Assembly: GCA_046724665.1 (NCBI GenBank)
Contig: JBKOWZ010000253.1
Location: 1-18,877 of the forward strand
Source of the DNA: Actinocrinis sp046724665
Lineage (GTDB): Bacteria; Actinomycetota; Actinomycetes; Streptomycetales; Catenulisporaceae
Reading direction: 5' to 3'
DNA: 18,877 nt
Below, in pieces: positions 8,951 through 15,958 of this stretch (its first letter is position 1; each line of letters begins with the position of its first letter). A model generated the notes under the pieces. That model was not told the DNA's origin. It saw only the letters and a program-made list of their open reading frames with translations, and did not search any database. Both the position numbers and the translations under genes were made by a program.

Positions 8951-9970
8951 TCAGTGCTCGTCCACCGCGGGGCGGCTGAACACCTTCAACAGCAGGTAAA
9001 AGGACGGCAGGACCACCGCCATGCCGAATCCCATCGCGACGAGCATCGCGTTCACGCTCTGCGGCGCGGCCGCCGCCTGCGTCGCGGTGTAGACACCGAC
9101 CAGCAGGTCGGGGTACTGCGCTGCGACCCAGCCCCCGACGACGCCGGCCACGGCGACGGCCGCGGTGGCGCGGGCCAGAACGTAATATTCGCGCCAAAGC
9201 ACCAGCAGGCTGCCGATGCCGCTGGCCGCCGAGAGCGCGGCGATGGGGATGGACCGGTCGGTGAACCGGGCCGCGACGACCGGGGCGTCGCGGTAGAAGA
9301 ACAGCAGCAGCACCAGCGCGACCGCCCCGGCGGCGACCGCCATGGCCATCGCCTTGCGCCGGAAGACCGGCACGAGGTGCGCCGTCGCCTGCTGCTGCGC
9401 GGCGTTGTGGCAGAGGTAGACCGCGGCGAGGAACGCCGTGACCACCACGGCCAGTACCCCGGCGGTCAGCGCGAAAGCGGACTGGAACGGCTCGGTGGGT
9501 GTGCTGCGCGGCCCGAGGTCGCCGGTGGCCAGCGCCGCGCCGCTGACGCCGAACATGAACGGCGTCAGCACGGACGCGCCGGCGAAGATCCGGCCCCACC
9601 ACTGGTCGGGCAGCGCCGCGCCGCCGCCGTACGCGCGGTACACGTAGGCCGCGCCGCGCAGCGCGATGCCGACGAGGGCGAGCCCGAGCGGCAGCTCCAG
9701 CGAGGTCGCGATGGTGCCGAACGCGGTCGGGAAGGAGCTGAAGACGCAGACGATCACGAAGATGAGCCAGACGTGGTTGGCCTCCCAGACCGGCCCGAGC
9801 GAGGCGGCGATCAGCCTGCGCTGGCCCTCGGGATCGTGCCGCGCGGCCCGCCGGCCGCCCCAGCCGGCGACCAGGTCCCAGAAGCCGCCGCCGAAGTCCG
9901 CCCCGCCGAGCAGCGCGTAGGCGAGCAGGCTGAGCGTGATGATCCCCAGCATCGCGTTGACCGCGGTCAC
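8951..9970 (-). CDS. cydB: Cytochrome bd ubiquinol/menaquinol oxidase subunit II
   Basis: Second membrane subunit of cytochrome bd, which reduces O2 to water with quinol electrons and without proton pumping. 339 residues with eight or nine hydrophobic segments. Family landmarks: TLSLLAYALLGGADFGGGFWDL near the N-terminus, GPVWEANHVWLIFVIVCVFSSFPTAF, and a C-terminal end rich in small membrane residues. The start is the GTG at 9970, which shares GTGA with the cydA stop, with a strong GGAGG located inside the cydA end, 7 bases ahead. Translation is therefore coupled to cydA. No CydX-like small subunit or cydCD transporter genes are seen beside it. Confidence 0.96.
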   Translation of the reverse strand: MTAVNAMLGIITLSLLAYALLGGADFGGGFWDLVAGWGGRRAARHDPEGQRRLIAASLGPVWEANHVWLIFVIVCVFSSFPTAFGTIATSLELPLGLALVGIALRGAAYVYRAYGGGAALPDQWWGRIFAGASVLTPFMFGVSGAALATGDLGPRSTPTEPFQSAFALTAGVLAVVVTAFLAAVYLCHNAAQQQATAHLVPVFRRKAMAMAVAAGAVALVLLLFFYRDAPVVAARFTDRSIPIAALSAASGIGSLLVLWREYYVLARATAAVAVAGVVGGWVAAQYPDLLVGVYTATQAAAAPQSVNAMLVAMGFGMAVVLPSFYLLLKVFSRPAVDEH

Positions 9971-11298
9971 GGCGTCGCCTCCATGAGCTCGGTCGGCGCG
10001 CCGCCGGCCAGTTTGCGCAGGATCAGCACGAGGGCGAGGGCCAGGCCGAGGTAGATCAGGATCGTGGCGAGCAGCGCCCAGCCGAGCCCGGTGGTCCTGG
10101 TCGCGGCGTCGGCGACCAGCATGTGCTGGTAGACGATCCACGGCTGCCGGCCGCCCTCGGTCACCTCCCAGCCCGCCAGCATGGCGACCATCGCCGCCGG
10201 GCCGGTGAACGCGGCGGCCCACAGCCACGGCCGCGTGTGGGCGATCCGCGGCGTGATCCCGCGGCGCCGGGCGCGCCACCAGCGCCACGCGCCCCAGGAC
10301 GCGATCAGCAGGATCAGCGAGCCGAGGCCGACCATCGTGTCGAACGCGGGGTGCACCACGGCGGTCATCGGCTGCCGGTCGGCCGGGGTCTGGTCGAGTC
10401 CCGGCACGACTGCGCCGGGCTTGAAGTTCAGCAGCAGGGACAGGCCGTCCGGGATCGTGACGCCGCCGACCAGTTGGTGGGTCTGCTCGTTGTAGAGGCC
10501 GCCGATGACCAGCGGCACGTGTCCGGAGGTGTCGTAGAGCCCTTCCATCGCTGCGAGCTTGGCGGGCTGCGTCGCGGCCACGTCGCGCGCCGCGGTGTCG
10601 CCGACGAGGAACTGGATCGGCGCCAGGGCCAACACCACGGCCATCCCCAGGTTCAGGCCCCTGCGGTGATAGTCGCCACGCCGGCCGCGCAGCATGCCGA
10701 CGGCGTACACGGCGGCCACCGCGCCGCCGGTGCACATGAGCGCGGCGATGAGCATGTGCGTGACCTCGGTCCACGAGGTTTCACTGTGGAAGATCGCCCA
10801 CGGGTCGGCCACCACCTTTCCGCGCGCGACGCCGATGCCGACCGGGTGGTTCATCCACGCGTTCGCCATCACGATGAACATCGTGGACAGCGTGCCGGCG
10901 ATCGCGATCGGCCAGAGCATCAGCCAGTGCGCGCGGGCCGACAGGCGGCGCCAGCCGTAGAGGTAGAGGCCCATGAAGATCGCCTCGGTGAAGAAGGCGA
11001 AGGCCTCCAGGGTGAACAGCAGCCCGATCGCGCCGCCGTAGGTCGCCATGAAGGTGGGCCAGAGCAGGCCGAACTCGAACGAGAGCACGGTGCCGGAGAC
11101 CGCGCCGATGGCGAACAGCACCGCCATCACCCGGGCCCACTTGCGGGTCAGCGCGTACCAGACCCGGTCGCCGGTGGTCAGCCAGCGCCGCTCGGCGTAG
11201 AGGATCAGCCAGGGCAGCCCGACCCCGAAGACGGCGAACAGGATGTGGAAGGACAGGGACAGCGCGGTCTCGACCCGCGCCACGACGAGACCGGACAT
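9967..11298 (-). CDS. cydA: Cytochrome bd oxidase subunit I
   Basis: Carries the b558, b595 and d haems of cytochrome bd in the membrane. 443 residues, the short form with a small quinol loop. Landmarks: H18 in LSLSFHILF (haem b595/d ligand in the family), E98 and E105 in TLEAFAFFTEAIF (proton channel and haem d region), H181 in EVTHMLIAA and M322 in FDTMVGLG (b558 ligands), K247 and E252 in QPAKLAAMEGLYDT (quinol site) and GRQPW at 383-387. All expected ligands are present. The ATG is preceded by AAGGGAG at 6 bases. It is divergent from blaI, with overlapping control elements in an 89-bp gap, and leads the operon cydA-cydB-flavohaemoglobin. No Rex-type site is visible. Confidence 0.97.
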   Translation of the reverse strand: MSGLVVARVETALSLSFHILFAVFGVGLPWLILYAERRWLTTGDRVWYALTRKWARVMAVLFAIGAVSGTVLSFEFGLLWPTFMATYGGAIGLLFTLEAFAFFTEAIFMGLYLYGWRRLSARAHWLMLWPIAIAGTLSTMFIVMANAWMNHPVGIGVARGKVVADPWAIFHSETSWTEVTHMLIAALMCTGGAVAAVYAVGMLRGRRGDYHRRGLNLGMAVVLALAPIQFLVGDTAARDVAATQPAKLAAMEGLYDTSGHVPLVIGGLYNEQTHQLVGGVTIPDGLSLLLNFKPGAVVPGLDQTPADRQPMTAVVHPAFDTMVGLGSLILLIASWGAWRWWRARRRGITPRIAHTRPWLWAAAFTGPAAMVAMLAGWEVTEGGRQPWIVYQHMLVADAATRTTGLGWALLATILIYLGLALALVLILRKLAGGAPTELMEATP

Positions 11299-11321
11299 GG
11301 TCCGCTCCCTTCCGTCGCGCC

Positions 11322-11339
11322 GCGGCGCTGCGGCGCCGC
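11322..11339 (-). repeat. GC-rich hairpin in the cydA leader
   Basis: Arms GCGGCGC (11322-11328) and GCGCCGC (11333-11339) form a perfect 7-bp stem with a 4-base loop, between the proposed cydA start point and its Shine-Dalgarno sequence at 11305-11311. It may stabilise the message or affect translation. Confidence 0.4.
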
Positions 11340-11343
11340 ACTA

Positions 11344-11371
11344 TTTCTACGCACCGTAGAAGTTCTTTCAA
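11344..11371 (-). promoter_or_regulatory. Candidate cydA promoter
   Basis: Minus strand TTGAAA (11371-11366) and TAGAAA (11349-11344) with 16 bp between. The -10 lies inside the TTCTAC-N5-GTAGAA palindrome, so a bound repressor would block it. A leader of about 40 nt follows. Confidence 0.45.
11345..11361. promoter_or_regulatory. Candidate BlaI operator (palindrome)
   Basis: TTCTACGCACCGTAGAA: 6-bp perfect arms around GCACC, upstream of blaI and divergent cydA. BlaI-type repressors bind as dimers to palindromes with TAC/GTA cores. Two more GTAGA half-sites in direct order follow at 11374-11378 and 11379-11383. The site is assigned by position and symmetry. Confidence 0.6.
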
Positions 11372-11373
11372 CA

Positions 11374-11387
11374 GTAGAGTAGACCCC
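11374..11387 (+). promoter_or_regulatory. Candidate leaderless blaI promoter (-10) with GTAGA half-sites
   Basis: TAGAGT at 11375-11380 ends exactly 7 bases before the blaI ATG at 11388, and there is no Shine-Dalgarno sequence there, which fits a leaderless transcript beginning at the ATG. The box lies inside two tandem GTAGA half-sites, consistent with autoregulation. Confidence 0.5.
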
Positions 11388-11759
11388 ATGGCTAGGCTCG
11401 GCGAACTCGAACGCGCCGTCATGGACGTGCTGTGGAACACACCCGAACCGATGGCGGCCACCCGCATCGTGGAGGAGCTGCCGCGCGAGCACGCCCCGGC
11501 GATCACCACGATCCTGACGGTGCTCGACCGCCTGGGCGGCAAGGGCTTCGTCACCCGGGAGCGGCACGGCCGCGCCTACCGCTACTGCGCGACCACCAGC
11601 CGCGCTGAGCTGATCGCGACCACGATGCTCGAGGCGCTGGGCACCACCAGCGACCGGCGCTCGGCCCTGGTGCACTTCGCCGGCTCGGTGTCGCCGGAGG
11701 AGAAGGCGCTGCTGCGCGAGCTGCTCGGGGAGAGCCCTGCCCCCGGCTCGAACGCCTGA
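11388..11759 (+). CDS. blaI: BlaI/MecI/CopY-family transcriptional repressor
   Basis: Winged-helix DNA-binding repressor that acts as a dimer and is classically removed by proteolysis triggered by a membrane M56 protease. 123 residues, the usual size. The N-terminal wing-helix contains LGELERAVMDVLWNTPEPMAATRIV and the recognition part AITTILTVLDRLGGKGFVTRERHGRAYRY (about 38-66); the C-terminal helices (about 70-113) make the dimer. It is followed 24 bp later by an M56 protease on the same strand, the typical blaI-blaR pairing, and divergent from cydA. No beta-lactamase gene is seen in the window. Upstream the palindrome and GTAGA half-sites suggest it controls itself and cydA. Confidence 0.93.
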   Translation: MARLGELERAVMDVLWNTPEPMAATRIVEELPREHAPAITTILTVLDRLGGKGFVTRERHGRAYRYCATTSRAELIATTMLEALGTTSDRRSALVHFAGSVSPEEKALLRELLGESPAPGSNA

Positions 11760-11783
11760 CCGCGGGGACGGCTGGCGATCCCG

Positions 11784-12575
11784 ATGTGGCTGATAGCCGC
11801 CGCCGCGTGCGCCGTCGTCGCCGTGCTGCTCGCGTGGCCGGTGCCTGAGGCATTGTGCGACGCGGACTGGACCAGGCGCGCGCCGCGTGCCGCGATCGTG
11901 CTCTGGCAGCTGGTCGGGCTGGTCGGCGGGCTGAGCGCGATCGGCGCGCTGGTGCTGCTCGGCTTCGCCCCGCTCGGCCGGGGCTGGACCGCGGCCAACC
12001 TGACCGCGCTGGTGCTCGCCGCGCTGCTGTTCTCCTGGCTGATCGGGGTGCTGGCCGGTTCCGCCGTGCGGATCGAGCGCGACCTGCGCCGCCAGCGCGC
12101 CGCGGTGGACCTGCTCGGCCGGGCCGAGGCGGACGGCGTGCGCGTGCTCGACCATCCGGAGCCGCTGGCCTACTGCCTTCCCGGCCCGCACCCCCGCATC
12201 GTGATCACCGACGGGGCGCTGGCCGCGCTGCCCCCGGACGAGCTGGCCGCGGTCCTCGCGCACGAGCGCGCGCACGCCGTCGGCCGGCACGAGCTGGTCA
12301 TCCAGCCGTTCGTGGCGTGGCAGTCCGCGCTGCCGTTCCTGCCCCCGGCCCGCAAGGCGACCGCGGCGGTGGCCGAGCTGGTGGAGATGCTGGCCGACGA
12401 CGCCGCCGCGCAGGCCACCAGCCGCCTCGCGGTCGCCCGCGCCCTGGCGCGCGTCGGCGCGGGACGTCCGCCGGGCATTCCCGGCACCACGGGCGCAAGC
12501 GAGGCGGCGACGACGACCGCCGCCGGAGGCGCCGCGCCGACGTCCGTCATCGCGCGGGTCCGACGCCTTACCTGA
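11784..12575 (+). CDS. M56-family (BlaR1-like) membrane metalloprotease, short C-terminus
   Basis: Probable partner of the BlaI-type repressor. 263 residues. Membrane segments at about 2-20, 36-60 and 70-95, then a short charged stretch and the cytoplasmic zinc-protease domain with HERAH at 160-164 in VLAHERAHAVGRHE and the likely third ligand E201 in EMLADDAAA. There is no penicillin-binding sensor domain. The protein stops at RVRRLT, soon after a low-complexity T/A/G stretch, and no final membrane helix is present, while BlaR-like proteins of this group usually have one. The stop codon falls in the first unit of a 15-bp tandem repeat, so the end may have been shortened. The start ATG has no strong Shine-Dalgarno sequence but the gene begins only 24 bp after blaI. 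Confidence 0.82.
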   Translation: MWLIAAAACAVVAVLLAWPVPEALCDADWTRRAPRAAIVLWQLVGLVGGLSAIGALVLLGFAPLGRGWTAANLTALVLAALLFSWLIGVLAGSAVRIERDLRRQRAAVDLLGRAEADGVRVLDHPEPLAYCLPGPHPRIVITDGALAALPPDELAAVLAHERAHAVGRHELVIQPFVAWQSALPFLPPARKATAAVAELVEMLADDAAAQATSRLAVARALARVGAGRPPGIPGTTGASEAATTTAAGGAAPTSVIARVRRLT

Positions 12576-12626
12576 CAGCGCCTCATCTGACAGCGCCTCA
12601 TCTGACAGCGCTTCACCTGACAGCGC
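12561..12626. repeat. 15-bp tandem repeat at the end of the M56 gene
   Basis: Four units at 12561-12575 (degenerate), 12576-12590, 12591-12605 and 12606-12620, plus a 6-base remnant. The two identical middle units read CAGCGCCTCATCTGA. The first unit is the last four codons and stop of the M56 gene, so the repeat seems to have arisen by copying the gene end. Each complete unit ends in TGA in the same frame. Confidence 0.85.
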
Positions 12627-12653
12627 GCCTATACAACAACCGAAGGGCGAATC

Positions 12654-13421
12654 GTGGTCGAGCTCAAGACTCCAGGCGAGATCGAGGCGATGCGCGCCGC
12701 CGGCCGCGTCGTCGCGCAGGCGCTGGCCGCGACGCGTGAGCAGGCGTCGGTGGGCGTTCGGCTGACCGAGCTGGACGAGGTGGCCCGCGAGGTCCTGCGC
12801 TCCGCGGGCGCCAGCTCGCCGTTCCTCGGCTACCAGCCGCGCTTCGCCCCGACGCCGTTCCCGGCGGTGATCTGTACCTCGGTCAACGACGCCGTGCTGC
12901 ACGGCATCCCGACGCGGTACCAACTGGCGGACGGGGACCTGGTGAGCATCGACTGCGGCGCGACCCTGGACGGCTGGACGGGTGACTCCGCCATCTCATT
13001 CATCGTCGGACGCGAGGACGCGGACGACAGGCGTCTGATCGACACGGCGTACGCCGCGTTGGAAGCCGGCATCGGCGCGGCCGTCGCCGGGGCGAAGATC
13101 GGGGACATCTCGGCGGCGATCGGCACGATCGGCCGCGCGGCGGGCTACGGGATCAACAACGACTTCGGCGGGCACGGCGTCGGGCACACGATGCACGAGG
13201 ATCCGTCGGTGCCGAACGAGGGGCGCCCCGGGCGCGGCCTGCGGCTGCGTCCCGGGCTGGTCATCGCGATCGAGCCGTGGTTCCTGGGCGGCGGCAAGGA
13301 CGACTACCGGGTCGGCGAGGACGGCTGGACCCTGCTCAGCGCGGACGGCAGCCGCGCCGCGCACGTGGAGCACACCGTCGCGATCACGGATCAGGGGCCG
13401 CTGATCCTCACCGCGCCCTGA
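12654..13421 (+). CDS. map: Type I methionine aminopeptidase
   Basis: Removes the initiator methionine from new proteins in the cytoplasm. 255 residues with the full pita-bread domain. Ligands, by comparison with the E. coli enzyme: D100 (SIDCGA), D111 (TGDSA), H174 (GHGVGH), E207 (AIEPWF) and E239 (HVEHT); the catalytic H83 (LHGIP) and second-sphere H181 are also present. There is no N-terminal zinc-finger or SH3-ligand extension, so this is the short form; actinobacteria often have two or more copies. The start is GTG 12654, with AAGGG 6 bases ahead. It lies after the M56 gene and its repeat, with a TATACA (12630-12635) in between that could be a weak -10, so it may have its own promoter. 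It ends 11 bp before a small gene on the other strand. Confidence 0.96.
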   Translation: MVELKTPGEIEAMRAAGRVVAQALAATREQASVGVRLTELDEVAREVLRSAGASSPFLGYQPRFAPTPFPAVICTSVNDAVLHGIPTRYQLADGDLVSIDCGATLDGWTGDSAISFIVGREDADDRRLIDTAYAALEAGIGAAVAGAKIGDISAAIGTIGRAAGYGINNDFGGHGVGHTMHEDPSVPNEGRPGRGLRLRPGLVIAIEPWFLGGGKDDYRVGEDGWTLLSADGSRAAHVEHTVAITDQGPLILTAP

Positions 13422-13432
13422 TCGAGCGCCCG

Positions 13433-13597
13433 CTATGGCTTGCGGATGCGCGGGTCGGCTTCCTCCGCCGCGCGCTCACGCCGTCTGGCGGCCTCGCGGC
13501 GGCGCGGATTCTGCGAACGCAGGATCGTGACGACGAGCGCGACGAACGCGATCGCCATGATCGTCGGCGCTACCAGGGATTCGAGATCCTTCAGCAC
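13433..13597 (-). CDS. Small membrane protein (54 aa) downstream of lysS
   Basis: Short frame with a clean start: GGAGG 6 bases before GTG 13597, stop TAG at 13435-13433. The product has one hydrophobic helix (APTIMAIAFVALVVTIL, about 10-26) followed by a strongly basic, arginine-rich tail (SQNPRRREAARRRERAAEE and IRKP), so the topology should be N-out with the basic end in the cytoplasm. I do not recognise the family. It begins 15 bases after the lysS stop on the same strand, so it is almost certainly the last gene of that operon. In Mycobacterium a short unknown gene also sits beside lysS and the pantothenate kinase gene, on the other side of lysS. It ends 11 bp from the convergent map gene. 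Confidence 0.75.
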   Translation of the reverse strand: MLKDLESLVAPTIMAIAFVALVVTILRSQNPRRREAARRRERAAEEADPRIRKP

Positions 13598-13612
13598 GTC
13601 TCACCTCCGCCC

Positions 13613-15142
13613 TCACGCCCCGGGGCGCACGAGCGGGAAGAGGATGGTCTCGCGGATGTTCTTGCCGGTCAGCTTCATGATGAGCCGGTCCATGCCCATG
13701 CCCATGCCGCCGGTCGGCGGCATGCCGTACTCGAGGGCACGCAGGAAGTCCTCGTCAAGCTGCATCGCCTCCTCGTCGCCGGCGGCGGCCAGCAGCGACT
13801 GCGCGACCAGCCGCTCGCGCTGGTCCACCGGGTCGGTCAGCTCGGAGAACGCGGTGGCCAGCTCGGTGCCCAGGACCACCAGGTCCCACTTCTCCGAGAC
13901 CCCGGCCTTGGTGCGGTGCCGGCGGGCCAGCGGGGAGACCTCGGTCGGGTAGTCCATCAGGAAGGTCGGGGCGACCGTGTCCTCTTCCAGCAGCCGCTCG
14001 ATCATCTCCAGCACGATCTGCCCGCGGCCCCACTTCGGCTCGTACGGCACGTCCGCCTTGTCGGCCAGCTCGCGCAGCCGCTCCACCGAGGTCTCCGGGG
14101 TGACCTCCTCGCCGAGCCGCTCGGAGATGCCCTCGTACACCGAGAGCTCGCTCCACGGCTCGGCCAGGTCGATCTCGTGCTCGACGCCGTGCGCGTCCAG
14201 GCCGCGGATCACCGTGGTGCCGTTGACCGCCATCGCCGCGTTAAGCACCAGTTGACGCGTCAACGCGGCCTGCGTGCGGTAGTCGCCGTATGCCTCGTAG
14301 CACTCGATGGTGGTGAACTCCGGGTTGTGCGTGGCGTCCGCGCCCTCGTTGCGGAAGAGCCGCCCGATCTCGAAAACCCGCTCCGCACCGCCGACGATCA
14401 GCCGCTTGAGCGGCAGCTCCGTGGCGATGCGCAGGTACAGGTCCATGTCGTAGGCGTTGATGTGCGTCTGGAACGGACGCGCGCTGGCCCCGCCGTGCAC
14501 GGTCTGCAACACCGGAGTCTCCACCTCGATGTAGCCCTCGCCGTGCATGGTGTCGCGGATCGAGCGGATCATCGCCGAGCGCTGACGCATCATCGAGCGC
14601 GCGTCCGCGTTGACGATCAGGTCCACGTAGCGCAGGCGTACCCGCGCCTCGGGGTCGGACAGGCCCTTGTGCTTGTCCGGCAGCGGCCGCAGGCACTTGC
14701 CGGTCAGCTGCCAGGAGTCCGCGAGGATCGACAGCTCGCCGCGCCGCGAGGTGATCACCTCGCCGGTCACGCCGATGTGGTCGCCGAGATCGACGTCGGC
14801 CTTCCAGTCGGCCAGCGACTGCTCGCCGGCCCGGTCGAGGGAGACCATCACCTGGATCTCCGCCTCGCCCTCGCGGATCGTGGCGAAGCACAGCTTGCCG
14901 CCGGTACGCGAGAGCAGCACCCGCCCGGCCACGGCGACGCTCTCACCGGTCGCGGTGTCCGGCGCCAGGCCCTCGAACCTCGCACGCACCTCGGCCACGG
15001 TCGCGGAGCGCGGATAACCGACCGGGAACGGCTCGACCCCCCGGGCCCTGATCCGCTCCAGTTTCTCCCGCCGCACCCGCATCTGCTCGGGCTCGTCGGT
15101 CGCGGGGCTGGTGGCGGTGCTCTCGGTGGGCTGGTCGCTCAT
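13613..15142 (-). CDS. lysS: Lysyl-tRNA synthetase, class II
   Basis: Charges tRNA-Lys with lysine in the cytoplasm. 509 residues, full length. An acidic N-terminal tail (about 1-20) leads to the OB-fold anticodon-binding domain (about 60-155), then the class II core with motif 1 around GYIEVETPVLQ (203-213), motif 2 FEIGRLFRNEGADATHNPEF (257-276) and motif 3 in GMGMGMDRLIM (479-489). All motifs are intact and the frame is continuous. The ATG has no Shine-Dalgarno sequence; instead TAAACT lies 7 bases ahead, hinting at a leaderless transcript, though read-through from coaX, whose stop is 27 bp away, is also likely. It is followed by the small membrane protein. Confidence 0.97.
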   Translation of the reverse strand: MSDQPTESTATSPATDEPEQMRVRREKLERIRARGVEPFPVGYPRSATVAEVRARFEGLAPDTATGESVAVAGRVLLSRTGGKLCFATIREGEAEIQVMVSLDRAGEQSLADWKADVDLGDHIGVTGEVITSRRGELSILADSWQLTGKCLRPLPDKHKGLSDPEARVRLRYVDLIVNADARSMMRQRSAMIRSIRDTMHGEGYIEVETPVLQTVHGGASARPFQTHINAYDMDLYLRIATELPLKRLIVGGAERVFEIGRLFRNEGADATHNPEFTTIECYEAYGDYRTQAALTRQLVLNAAMAVNGTTVIRGLDAHGVEHEIDLAEPWSELSVYEGISERLGEEVTPETSVERLRELADKADVPYEPKWGRGQIVLEMIERLLEEDTVAPTFLMDYPTEVSPLARRHRTKAGVSEKWDLVVLGTELATAFSELTDPVDQRERLVAQSLLAAAGDEEAMQLDEDFLRALEYGMPPTGGMGMGMDRLIMKLTGKNIRETILFPLVRPGA

Positions 15143-15149
15143 GCGGCCA

Positions 15150-15155
15150 AGTTTA
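15150..15155 (-). promoter_or_regulatory. Candidate -10 box for leaderless lysS
   Basis: On the minus strand TAAACT ends exactly 7 bases before the lysS ATG. No good -35 is visible 17-18 bp upstream, which is common for such promoters. It overlaps the 28-bp coaX-lysS gap. Confidence 0.4.
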
Positions 15156-15169
15156 GAGGGCGGCGGTAC

Positions 15170-15958
15170 TCAGCTCGTCCCGATATTGCGTTCGTAGACC
15201 AGGCGCAGCCCGATGAGGGTGAGCCAGGGCTCGTGCGCGTCGATGACCTCGGCCTCCTCCAGGACGAGCGGGGCGAGGCCACCGGTGGCCACCACGGTGA
15301 CGTCGTTGGGATCCTCGGCCAGCTCGTCGGCCATCCGATTGACCACGCCGTCGATCTGCCCGGCGAAGCCGTAGAGGATGCCGGCCTGCATGCACTCGAC
15401 GGTGTTCTTGCCGATCACCGAGCGGGGCCTGGCCAGCTCGATCTTGCGCAGCTGCGCGCCGCGCACGCCGAGCGCGTCCACCGAGATCTGGATCCCCGGG
15501 GCGATGGCGCCGCCGATCCACTCGCCGCGCGCGGAGACCGCGTCGAAGGAGGTGGCGGTGCCCAGGTCCACCACGATGCACGGCGCGCCGTAGAGGTGCA
15601 CCGCGGCGAGCGCGTTGATGATCCGGTCGGTGCCCACCTCCTTCGGGTTGTCCACCAGCACCGGGATGCCGGTCTTCACCCCGGGCTCGACCACCAGCGA
15701 CGGGATGTCGCCGTAGTAGCGGCGGATCATGTCGCGCATCTCCTGGAGCACGGACGGGACCGTGGAGCACAGCGCGATCCCGTCCACGCCGCCGTCGCCG
15801 ACCAGGGGATGGTTGTTCATCAGCCCCTGGAGGAGCACGGCGTGCTCGTCGGCGGTGCGGTTGGGATCGGTGGAGACCCGCCAGTGCTCGACGATCTCCT
15901 CGCCCTCGAAGAGGCCGAGCACGGTGTGGGAGTTGCCGATGTCGATGGTGAGCAGCAT
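15170..15958 (-). CDS. coaX: Type III pantothenate kinase
   Basis: Phosphorylates pantothenate, the first step from vitamin B5 to coenzyme A; this type is not feedback-inhibited by CoA and needs a monovalent cation. 262 residues with the ASKHA fold motifs: DIGNSHT at 6-12 (phosphate 1 loop), NPKEVGTDR at 104-112 with the catalytic D111, DLGTATSFD at 131-139 (phosphate 2 loop) and GGAIAPG at 149-155. The ATG 15958 starts MLLTIDIGNSHT and has GGAG about 8 bases ahead. It lies after nadC and ahead of lysS, in the same order as in Streptomyces. In some mycobacteria the neighbouring coaX is inactive and coaA does the job, but all key motifs are intact here. Confidence 0.95.
   Translation of the reverse strand: MLLTIDIGNSHTVLGLFEGEEIVEHWRVSTDPNRTADEHAVLLQGLMNNHPLVGDGGVDGIALCSTVPSVLQEMRDMIRRYYGDIPSLVVEPGVKTGIPVLVDNPKEVGTDRIINALAAVHLYGAPCIVVDLGTATSFDAVSARGEWIGGAIAPGIQISVDALGVRGAQLRKIELARPRSVIGKNTVECMQAGILYGFAGQIDGVVNRMADELAEDPNDVTVVATGGLAPLVLEEAEVIDAHEPWLTLIGLRLVYERNIGTS

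Noticed and set aside
8954..11382. Long plus-strand frames opposite cydB and cydA
   Set aside because: The minus-strand products are clear cytochrome bd subunits with all ligands; the opposite frames are low-complexity.
11299..11387. Rex (NADH-sensing) operator upstream of cydA
   Set aside because: The expected TGTGAA-N-TTCACA type palindrome is not present; the only clear palindrome is TTCTAC-N5-GTAGAA.
12561..12626. CRISPR array
   Set aside because: The units are 15 bp, directly adjacent with no spacers, and copy a gene end.
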